Assembly (NCBI GenBank): GCA_039925865.1
Contig: JBDSYA010000144.1
Span: 1-10,808, forward strand
Origin: JBDSYA01 sp039925865
GTDB lineage: Bacteria > Bacteroidota > Ignavibacteria > Tepidaquicellales > Tepidaquicellaceae
DNA length: 10,808 bases
Direction of reading: 5' to 3'
The notes beneath the pieces are model-generated. The model ran no database searches. It was not told the origin of the DNA and saw nothing but the letters and a program-made list of their open reading frames with translations. The first letter of the stretch is position 1. Every line of letters begins with the position of its first letter. Positions 1 through 6,247 of the stretch are shown here, one piece after another. The position numbers were made by a program, and so were the translations under genes.

Positions 1-2520
1 TTTTACACCAGTGTTTATACTTTGTATCCAGTCGATTATTTTTGTGTACACCAAAACCGGACCTCTGAGTGAACCGCTTGACGCCCGCAGGCTTGAAAAT
101 TTATTCGTCATGAAAAATGTATTATAACTTATTCCTGCGAAGGATACAGCATTGCATGAGTCCGCACTATTTCCTGTGACTGACTTAGGTTTAAAAGCTG
201 CAGAACTTCCGTTTACCGGTTTAATTAATTCCGGTGTTGCCGGATCTGAAAGTGAATCTTGCGTTACCCCGTCAAAAAATCCTACACCTCTGAATTTATT
301 TTCACTCGCGGGAATACTTCCTGGCCAGTTATCACTAATGGTTTTTGATTTAAGATACTGTCTGTAAAAAATTGAATCTGCAGGTGAGGGAAATCCTGTC
401 ACAGGATCATTGACAGCAGCAATCGAATTTCCAAAAACCACTAACGATTTTTTATTACCGGCTGTTGAATTATCAATAAACATTTTCAATGAATCTCTTA
501 TCCATGGTGAATAATTTGATTCATTTCTGAAATTTACAAACAAAATTTTCCATGGTCTGTAAGAACCTGTATAATTCATTCTCACTGTATCAAAATTATT
601 TGCATACCTTCCATCAGCATTAATAGCTCTTACAAGACTGTCTCTGTCTTCCTGTTGTGACCATAATACACAAAGTTGTTTTGCAATTCTCGGTGTTATT
701 GAACTCGTCAACTGATTATTGGAATTGTTTCCGTCACTTGCGAGGACTGAATCTCTGATTGTATAAGATGTTCCCGATGTAAAAGTCCACGGATCATATG
801 TAACAGTTGCATTCGAACCGGCAGTTAACCCTGAAACTGTTTTTGTGCTTGTATATCCGCCCGGAGTAATCGTTCTTCTTACGTTGAAAGTTGTTGTTCC
901 TGTTCCTGCATTAAAAACTTTTCCGGTCGGTGTGAATGATGCTGTGGAAAAGTACTGATCGAATTTTAAACCAACGTCTGAAATTCCCGCATCAACTGCG
1001 ACCTGATTTCCAATCACTGCTTCTATCGCATAGTTTTGTCCGTATTCTCTTGGAAATTCAAATGTGCTGACTGTTGTTCCGACAGGGCCTAAATAACTTC
1101 CATAATTTGCATTCGGCCTTGCAGGAACATCGTTGTTCATTTTTTGTGGAGTGAAAACAAATCCATTACCTGCAAAATCAGTTTGCGCTATGCCGACATA
1201 AAAATATTCATTCGTTGCAATAAAAGGTTTTGGATCTGTTATTTCGAATGTAGTGTATTTTTCCAGGTCGGATGCCTTGATTTTATAATGAGAAGATTTC
1301 CCGACAACTACTCCGTTTTTATCTAAAACTATTCCGTAAACTATCTGCCCGACATTAATATTTTCAGTGGTTCCGCCTGTCCCGATTTTAATATTTACTT
1401 TTCTGATCTGACCTGTCCCCGACATTCTGTATTTATTTAAAAAAGACAATTCACCTAACCATCCTACCTCACTGTTACAGCAATTTGAATCAACGTAACG
1501 GAATGTGTTCGAATTTACTTCTGTCAAATATGTTCCGGTATTGTTACTGTTGTTAGTATCATTTGGCAAAGATATAGTCACATTTGAAAAGCCACTTAAT
1601 ACAGGAATGAAACCTCTGAAATTGACCTGTACAGTATCACCCGCTGCTATCGACGAAATGACCAAAGAATCAGAAAAATTATTTGCCCCGGTAATATTTA
1701 AATAAACTTTTACATTTGAAATCGTGCTTCCTCCAACATTTTTAACTAATGCTGAGATAGTATCGGGTACTCCGTATCCCAACGGAAGCTTTCCTTTTGC
1801 CCAAACTTTTTCGACTGATCCGTCACCACTTCCTCCGACAAATGTTCCGACTTTTATATTATCAATATAAAGATTGTTACCGCAACCCTCCCATGCCTTA
1901 AAATAGAGGCTGGTAGCCCCGGCGGGAATTGTAATGATCTTTGTTCCCCACTCGTTGCTTGCTGGAACAAAGAAATCAGAAGTTCCGGGAGCAGTCTGAA
2001 GATCAATCCCGTTATAATAAATTAAGCTGTTCCAGCTTGAACCATTGTAATAGAAAATTTCAAGATCGTCATAAGACCCGTCATCATATGGAGCATAAGC
2101 ATAATCAAAAATTAATTTGTCACCCGGTTGAGTAACTGAAAAACCGGAAGTATAAATTGTATTATTTGAATAATTACAATTATAGTTTGTATAAGACATA
2201 GAATAGATACCTGTACCATACCCGCTTGCAGAAGATTGCTGCCATACGGTACTGCCCGTGTTCACTGTCCAGCCACTTGGGGGGAAAATACCCGTCTCGA
2301 AATCTTGCTCCAGCAACCATGTACCGTCAAAATCTTTTTTAAATGATTTTGTATTTTTGTTTATTGCCTTTGAAACTTCGCCCTCACTTATTTTTTTAGG
2401 CAAATTAACATTTGATCTTGAAGTTTTTGGCTTACCTCTTGTATTCTGTGAATAAGAATTCGCCGGAATTATTGAATATATAAAAATTGCTGCAATAATA
2501 AGTTTTATAATATGTTTCAT
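1..2520 (-). CDS. Large secreted choice-of-anchor/CARDB-like protein, C-terminus beyond window
   Basis: This is an uninterrupted reading frame of 840 codons from the ATG at 2518-2520 (minus strand) to the left edge, with no stop, so it is partial. The start is set by a strong AAGGAG ribosome site and a signal peptide (residues 1-24: Lys near the start, hydrophobic core IIKLIIAAIFIYSII, likely cleavage before Gln25). Residues about 70-225 look like a choice-of-anchor J/MAM-like beta domain (EQDFETGIFPPSGW at the start, NLYIDNIKVG at the end). About 230-335 and 480-605 resemble CARDB/Ig-like adhesion domains (VPDTISALVKNVGG; FDQYFSTASFTPTGKVFNAG). About 613-840 alternates hydrophobic strands and helices (KQLCVLW, WKILFVNF, KSLVVFGNSIA, VLVYTKIIDWI) and may be an alpha/beta domain of unknown role. 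A T9SS sorting tail is expected beyond the edge but not seen. Export is well supported; the biochemical function is unknown. Confidence 0.9.
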   Translation of the reverse strand, partial: MKHIIKLIIAAIFIYSIIPANSYSQNTRGKPKTSRSNVNLPKKISEGEVSKAINKNTKSFKKDFDGTWLLEQDFETGIFPPSGWTVNTGSTVWQQSSASGYGTGIYSMSYTNYNCNYSNNTIYTSGFSVTQPGDKLIFDYAYAPYDDGSYDDLEIFYYNGSSWNSLIYYNGIDLQTAPGTSDFFVPASNEWGTKIITIPAGATSLYFKAWEGCGNNLYIDNIKVGTFVGGSGDGSVEKVWAKGKLPLGYGVPDTISALVKNVGGSTISNVKVYLNITGANNFSDSLVISSIAAGDTVQVNFRGFIPVLSGFSNVTISLPNDTNNSNNTGTYLTEVNSNTFRYVDSNCCNSEVGWLGELSFLNKYRMSGTGQIRKVNIKIGTGGTTENINVGQIVYGIVLDKNGVVVGKSSHYKIKASDLEKYTTFEITDPKPFIATNEYFYVGIAQTDFAGNGFVFTPQKMNNDVPARPNANYGSYLGPVGTTVSTFEFPREYGQNYAIEAVIGNQVAVDAGISDVGLKFDQYFSTASFTPTGKVFNAGTGTTTFNVRRTITPGGYTSTKTVSGLTAGSNATVTYDPWTFTSGTSYTIRDSVLASDGNNSNNQLTSSITPRIAKQLCVLWSQQEDRDSLVRAINADGRYANNFDTVRMNYTGSYRPWKILFVNFRNESNYSPWIRDSLKMFIDNSTAGNKKSLVVFGNSIAAVNDPVTGFPSPADSIFYRQYLKSKTISDNWPGSIPASENKFRGVGFFDGVTQDSLSDPATPELIKPVNGSSAAFKPKSVTGNSADSCNAVSFAGISYNTFFMTNKFSSLRASSGSLRGPVLVYTKIIDWIQSINTGVK

Positions 2521-2524
2521 TTTT

Positions 2525-2530
2525 CTCCTT
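2525..2530 (-). promoter_or_regulatory. Shine-Dalgarno site of the large secreted protein
   Basis: On the minus strand AAGGAG sits four bases before the ATG. It stands out because none of the other genes here has a recognisable purine-rich site. It supports this start and suggests efficient initiation of the exported protein. Confidence 0.75.
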
Positions 2531-2640
2531 TCAGAAGAGTATCATTTTAATTGTAATTTTTAATTTGAGTTTTTAATATTACACTATTACTTTATATAGT
2601 AAAGGTCTATTTTTTACTTTTTGAAATATCAAATTGAAAA

Positions 2641-2745
2641 TTAAAAATACCTCTCAATACTTTTTAAATGATTCCACAACTTACCAGTCATGTTCGTATG
2701 GCGATACGATGTTAGATAAGGGAATGAGTACTTGAGAGGTATTAA
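2641..2745 (-). ncRNA. Candidate structured RNA or long 5' leader (unidentified)
   Basis: A perfect 12-bp inverted repeat, AATACCTCTCAA (2646-2657) and TTGAGAGGTATT (2732-2743), extends inward by four more pairs (tact 2658-2661 with agta 2727-2730) across a single bulged C. It encloses further nested pairing: attcc/ggaat (2671-2675, 2721-2725), ctta/taag (2680-2683, 2717-2720) and a hairpin tcgtat-ggcg-atacga (2694-2709). Read on the minus strand, the closing stem is followed by a T-rich run (GGTATTTTTAATTTT), like an intrinsic terminator, and a promoter-like pair lies upstream at 2797-2828. The minus strand is therefore the preferred sense, either as a small RNA or as the leader of the secreted-protein gene. 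It matches no RNA family I recognise. A short terminal-inverted-repeat element remains an alternative. Confidence 0.35.
2646..2743. repeat. 12-bp perfect inverted repeat with 74-base interior
   Basis: The arms AATACCTCTCAA (2646-2657) and TTGAGAGGTATT (2732-2743) are exact reverse complements. TTAA occurs just outside the left arm (2641-2644) and overlapping the right end (2742-2745). This could hint at a miniature element, but the spacing from each arm is unequal, so the target-duplication reading is weak. Confidence 0.8.
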
Positions 2746-2778
2746 TCCGTTCCGAAATTTTATAAGATGAATTTAACA

Positions 2779-2800
2779 TTTGTATCGCCAATGATACAAA
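2779..2800. repeat. Palindrome with 8-bp arms, candidate operator
   Basis: The arms TTTGTATC (2779-2786) and GATACAAA (2793-2800) are perfect reverse complements around a 6-base centre (gccaat). Outer bases add aacatt (2775-2780) with aatgtt (2807-2812), although this requires an 8-base bulge. The right arm overlaps the candidate minus-strand -7 element, and the centre falls about where transcription would begin. That placement suits a repressor site. It could equally act as an RNA hairpin if the region is transcribed rightward. Confidence 0.6.
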
Positions 2801-2828
2801 AATATAAATGTTATTATGCGAAGTCAAA
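2797..2828 (-). promoter_or_regulatory. Candidate Bacteroidetes-type promoter, minus strand
   Basis: Read on the minus strand, TTTG (2828-2825) is followed after 20 bases by TATTTTTG (2804-2797). This fits the TTTG ... TAnnTTTG promoter pattern known for Bacteroidetes primary sigma factors. The predicted start would be near 2790, upstream of the structured element and about 270 bases before the ATG of the secreted-protein gene. This is the only place in the window with both elements matched exactly. Such AT-rich matches can occur by chance. Confidence 0.4.
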
Positions 2829-2896
2829 GAAAAATATTCATGTTTTTAGAAAATAACTCAACAACACAATGCGGTTTTTTAATCATTAATGCTGAT

Positions 2897-2904
2897 TAAG
2901 TTTG
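2897..2904 (+). promoter_or_regulatory. Possible -7 element for the TPR-like/SWIM gene pair
   Basis: TAAGTTTG matches TAnnTTTG exactly, about 60 bases before the ATG at 2964. No TTTG is present at the expected distance upstream, only a T-run at 2875-2880. It overlaps the right half of the small dyad aatca/tgatt. Confidence 0.25.
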
Positions 2905-2963
2905 ATTTTAGCCAAATTTCATACTCTTAGAATAGTATTTTTTAGAAAATATTTTATCTTTTA

Positions 2964-4400
2964 ATGAAGAATAATCGTCTTATTCAACTTCTAAAGTCAT
3001 TAACCCCTTCAGAATTTAAGCAATTCAAAGAATTTGTAAATTCTCCGTTTTACAATAAAAACAAAAATGTAATATCATTATTTGATTATCTGAAAAATTT
3101 TTACCCTGACTTTAAGAATGAAAAGGTCAACGATGAATTTGCATTCAGAAAATTATTTCCCGGTGAGAAATATGATTACTTCAAATTAAAAAATATAATT
3201 TCAGATCTGCTTATGCTTGGAAAAGAATTTATAGGCGCTGTGCATTTTCTAGGTGATGAAGATATGAAAACGAAAGTTCTGCTGGAACAATACCGGATAC
3301 GGAGTCTTGATACTATGCATGAACAATTGTACAGAGCATCTTTAAAAAAACTTGATGACAGCGGTATCAGGGATGAATTTTATTTCCAGAAACTTTTCTA
3401 TTATTCAGAAGAATTAAAATCATACTACTCTCCAAAGCATCCTAATTCTAACTTCGATCTGTTTCAGGATCAGCTAAATTACTTTGTAAAATATTCTATT
3501 ATAAAAATGCTCCGGCTGTACAATACAATGCTTCACGAGAACAAACAGAATAATTATGAGTTTGATCTGAAAATGTTTGATGAGGTATTCCACTATATTG
3601 AAAATAACAAAGATGAAAGTAATCCTACGATGATAATGTATTATTACATAATCCTTCTTGAAAAAGAAAATGATGAAAAGTATTTTTTTCAATTAAAAAG
3701 ATTGTTTGAAACTCACTATAATGAATTCAGTCATTTTGATAAATATATGTATTATCTTCACATGTCAGGTTTTTGCGCCGATGTATTTAACAACAAATGC
3801 AGAACAGATTTTACAACGGAACACTTTCATTTATCAAAGGAAAATTTTGAACGGGGCACCATAAAACTTGGGAAGATTCTTTATCTGGATTTTTTAAATC
3901 ACGTAAAGATCGCTGTAAGAGTCGATGAATATGAATGGGCTGAAATGTATATGGAGCAATTTAAAAATTTACTCAGCGATGAGCACAGACAGAATACACT
4001 TAACTTTTGCTACGGATACATCAATTATAAAAAAGGTAATCTTGAAAAAGCTCTCGATCTGTTATCACGTGCAAACTTTTCAAACTTTATAATTAAAGTT
4101 CAGGTGAAAATTCTATTACTGCATGTCTATTACGAACTGGGATATTATGAACAGGCGCTTGCTATGATCGATACTTTCCGGCATTACATTCAAAGAGAAA
4201 AAGGTCTGCTTGATGATTACAGACAATCATTCAATGAATATCTAAGGATTATAAACGAACTTATAAAGATCGGAATACGAATCGATGAGAAAGGAAAAAC
4301 TATCATAAAAAATAAAATCAAAAAAGAAATCGAGAATATTAAATACAATCAGTTTGGAATAAAACTTTGGCTAATTGAAAAAGTGAAAGAACTGAAATGA
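2964..4400 (+). CDS. Helical, TPR-like protein of unknown function
   Basis: A 478-residue protein with no signal peptide or membrane segment, so probably cytoplasmic. It starts MKNNRLIQLLKSLTPSEFKQF, with 'L..FV.SPFYNKNK..I.LF.YL...YP.F' across residues about 20-50. That N-terminal pattern is familiar from uncharacterised FCB-group proteins, but I cannot name a family. Almost the whole chain looks alpha-helical. Residues about 348-405 show two TPR-like helix pairs (YGYINYKKGNLEKALDLL; LLHVYYELGYYEQALAMI), with the usual Gly/Ala turn residues. It ends in a basic stretch (KGKTIIKNKIKKEI). No catalytic motif is seen, so a scaffold or protein-binding role is the cautious inference. No Shine-Dalgarno is visible. 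Its stop lies 28 bases before the SWIM gene on the same strand, which suggests co-transcription. Confidence 0.9.
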   Translation: MKNNRLIQLLKSLTPSEFKQFKEFVNSPFYNKNKNVISLFDYLKNFYPDFKNEKVNDEFAFRKLFPGEKYDYFKLKNIISDLLMLGKEFIGAVHFLGDEDMKTKVLLEQYRIRSLDTMHEQLYRASLKKLDDSGIRDEFYFQKLFYYSEELKSYYSPKHPNSNFDLFQDQLNYFVKYSIIKMLRLYNTMLHENKQNNYEFDLKMFDEVFHYIENNKDESNPTMIMYYYIILLEKENDEKYFFQLKRLFETHYNEFSHFDKYMYYLHMSGFCADVFNNKCRTDFTTEHFHLSKENFERGTIKLGKILYLDFLNHVKIAVRVDEYEWAEMYMEQFKNLLSDEHRQNTLNFCYGYINYKKGNLEKALDLLSRANFSNFIIKVQVKILLLHVYYELGYYEQALAMIDTFRHYIQREKGLLDDYRQSFNEYLRIINELIKIGIRIDEKGKTIIKNKIKKEIENIKYNQFGIKLWLIEKVKELK

Positions 4401-4428
4401 TTCACTTGAGTAAAGTTATTTTCTCATC

Positions 4429-6159
4429 ATGGACTTAAACAATTTTAAAACTGAAATACCTTCCGAGATTTTAGAAAGAGGATTCGATTATTTTAGCAAC
4501 AATAAGATAGTTGCAATAGAAGAAACTTCTGACGGTCTATGGGCAGCAGAAGTCATAGGTACTGATACATACTATGTAACACTGGAGGTGGAATTAAATG
4601 TAATAAAGAATTGGGAATGCGACTGCCCTTTTGACGGTGATATCTGCAAACATGTTGTTGCAGTGATATACTTCATTTCGGACTATTTTGATTTTGAAAA
4701 TGACAATACAGATACGAATGATTCTTCAAAAAAGAATACCAGCAAAGCTAATAAGAAAATAATTGAAAAAATTTTCAAGAAAATCTCCAAGAAGGAAATA
4801 ACTGACTTTTTGTCGGGCCAATTTAAAAAAGATAAATACCTGAAAAATTCCTTTACTGCTTTCTTTGCTGAACACATAGAAGATGATACCGGTATCAAAT
4901 ATAAAACGATAATCCAAAATATCATTAAGTGTGCGGGACCCGGATTTCACGGAAGCAATAATAAATCAACAAAGAAATTACTCAAATCTCTTGAGGAGCT
5001 AATTCAGAAAGCCGAAAAATTTTTGGAATCAGGTAATCGAAAGGAAAGTCTTGCGGTTTGTAAAGCTTTAATAGAGGAAATTGCCGTGGAATATCATAGA
5101 ATATATGGTCCGCAAGTTTTCGATTCAATAATTGCGAACTCATTTACAATATTGGAAAGTATTACGGACAAGTCTCCGCCGATGCTACGAGACGAATTGT
5201 TTGATTATTTTCTGAATGAATTTCCAAAATCAAAGTATTATAATACCTCCATTGAAAGATTAATTCTTGGAAAGATTTCCTCCCTTGTGAGTATTGATGA
5301 ACAGGAAAAAGCATTCTTTGATCGTATTGATGAACAAATTGCAAAGAGAGAGAAGGAAGATTATAATGGCTTATACGTGACAAGTTTGGTCAAATGCAAA
5401 CTCAACTATCTCATGTCAAACATCAGGAACGATGACGCAAAGAAAGTTATGATCCAGTATAAAAATTATGAAAAAATACGCGAACTGTTAATTGACAAAC
5501 TAACGGAAGAAAAGGAATATAAATTTGCAAAAACTTTGTGTGACGAAGGGATTGTAATTGACAAGACAAAGTATCATGGTATGGATTCAAGAAAGTGGAC
5601 AAAAAAGAAATTAGAAATTTCAATAAGAGCCGGAAACATCCCGGAGATCAGATCACTATCCAGAGAATTGTTTTATCATCTTGTGGACGAGCTGAAATAT
5701 TATAAAGTTTTAAAATCAACTTACTCCATTAAAGAATGGGTTTCAGAATGTGAAGATCTTATACTCAATTTGAATAAGGGAAATTACAGAGGACTATCCA
5801 AGTATCTTACTGCCGATATTTTTGTAGAAGAAAATTATCTTGACAGATTACTTTCACTTATGAATGAGAATTCAGATAACATAGAATTCATTGATAAATA
5901 TTCAAACCCATTAAGCGAACAGTATCCGGCTGAAGCTGCCTCGTTATTTGAAAATGCGATAAAGTCACATGCGATAATTACCGATAAAAGAATTTATTAT
6001 GAAGTAGCAGGTTATTTAAACAAACTTGGAAAACTCGAAGGAAGCCGTGAAAGGGTTGATGTATTAGTAAAATATTTCCGGAATAAATATAAAATCAGAA
6101 AAGCAATGATGGAAATATTAAAGGATAATTTTCCCGAATCATTTGAAGATGCGGAATAG
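4429..6159 (+). CDS. SWIM zinc-finger protein with long helical C-terminal region
   Basis: A 576-residue cytoplasmic protein. The SWIM motif CxCx6CxH is present as CDCPFDGDICKH, with ligands Cys64, Cys66, Cys73 and His75. It is preceded by the usual beta region (VTLEVELNVIKNWECDC) and followed by a hydrophobic helix (VVAVIYFISDYF). SWIM domains bind zinc and are linked to DNA or protein binding. In many bacteria they occur on Snf2-type helicases or beside AAA/MoxR and VWA genes, but no helicase or ATPase motif is present here. Residues about 88-112 form a polar linker, acidic then Lys/Ser/Asn-rich. The rest is helical and repeat-like (EELIQKAEKFLESGNRKESLAVCKALI at about 189-215). The gene follows the TPR-like gene closely and ends in TAG, which shows that TAG works as a normal stop here. 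Zinc binding is likely; the partner or nucleic-acid target is unknown. Confidence 0.93.
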   Translation: MDLNNFKTEIPSEILERGFDYFSNNKIVAIEETSDGLWAAEVIGTDTYYVTLEVELNVIKNWECDCPFDGDICKHVVAVIYFISDYFDFENDNTDTNDSSKKNTSKANKKIIEKIFKKISKKEITDFLSGQFKKDKYLKNSFTAFFAEHIEDDTGIKYKTIIQNIIKCAGPGFHGSNNKSTKKLLKSLEELIQKAEKFLESGNRKESLAVCKALIEEIAVEYHRIYGPQVFDSIIANSFTILESITDKSPPMLRDELFDYFLNEFPKSKYYNTSIERLILGKISSLVSIDEQEKAFFDRIDEQIAKREKEDYNGLYVTSLVKCKLNYLMSNIRNDDAKKVMIQYKNYEKIRELLIDKLTEEKEYKFAKTLCDEGIVIDKTKYHGMDSRKWTKKKLEISIRAGNIPEIRSLSRELFYHLVDELKYYKVLKSTYSIKEWVSECEDLILNLNKGNYRGLSKYLTADIFVEENYLDRLLSLMNENSDNIEFIDKYSNPLSEQYPAEAASLFENAIKSHAIITDKRIYYEVAGYLNKLGKLEGSRERVDVLVKYFRNKYKIRKAMMEILKDNFPESFEDAE

Positions 6160-6247
6160 AAGTAGATTATCAAATGAGTGATCCAAAAGTACTCAGTGGT
6201 TGTGAAAGCAAATCTAAAAATCCTAAATCAAAAATCTGAAATCCTGA
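6160..6247. other. Short convergent spacer with A-rich micro-repeat
   Basis: This 88-base spacer lies between the 3' ends of the SWIM gene and acs. It contains a weak dyad TGAGT/ACTCA (6175-6179, 6191-6195) and, from 6210, five approximate copies of an AAATC-containing unit (AAATCT, AAAAATCCT, AAATC, AAAAATCTG, AAATCCTG). No strong terminator hairpin with a T-run is visible for either gene. Confidence 0.5.

Larger units (their letters stand above)
2521..2963. other. 443-base gene-free region between divergent genes
   Basis: No convincing protein gene lies here. From left to right it holds the ribosome site of the left gene; an imperfect dyad (ttact/agtaa arms, 2587-2602); the long inverted repeat 2646-2743 with nested helices; a palindrome 2779-2800; a candidate minus-strand promoter 2797-2828; a small dyad aatca/tgatt (2881-2885, 2893-2897); and a possible plus-strand -7 element 2897-2904. 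The gap is long for this window, where other spacers are 28-157 bases. Together with its internal symmetry, that suggests regulatory or RNA content. Confidence 0.7.

Noticed and set aside
152..2455. Several short plus-strand frames across 152-2455
   Set aside because: They all lie antisense to one continuous 840-codon minus-strand frame with signal peptide and recognisable domains, so they are shadows of that gene.
2668..2715. 15-codon frame inside the inverted repeat (MIPQLTSHVRMAIRC)
   Set aside because: It is very short, has no ribosome site, and overlaps the paired bases of the predicted structure. Nothing supports translation.
2641..2745. Insertion element with TTAA target duplication
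   Set aside because: TTAA is found near both ends but at unequal distances from the arms, no transposase is present, and TTAA is common in AT-rich sequence. It is kept only as an alternative.
2767..2856. 29-codon plus-strand frame starting MNLTFVSP
   Set aside because: It is Lys-rich and AT-driven with no ribosome site, and it overlaps the palindrome and the candidate minus-strand promoter. It looks like a chance frame.
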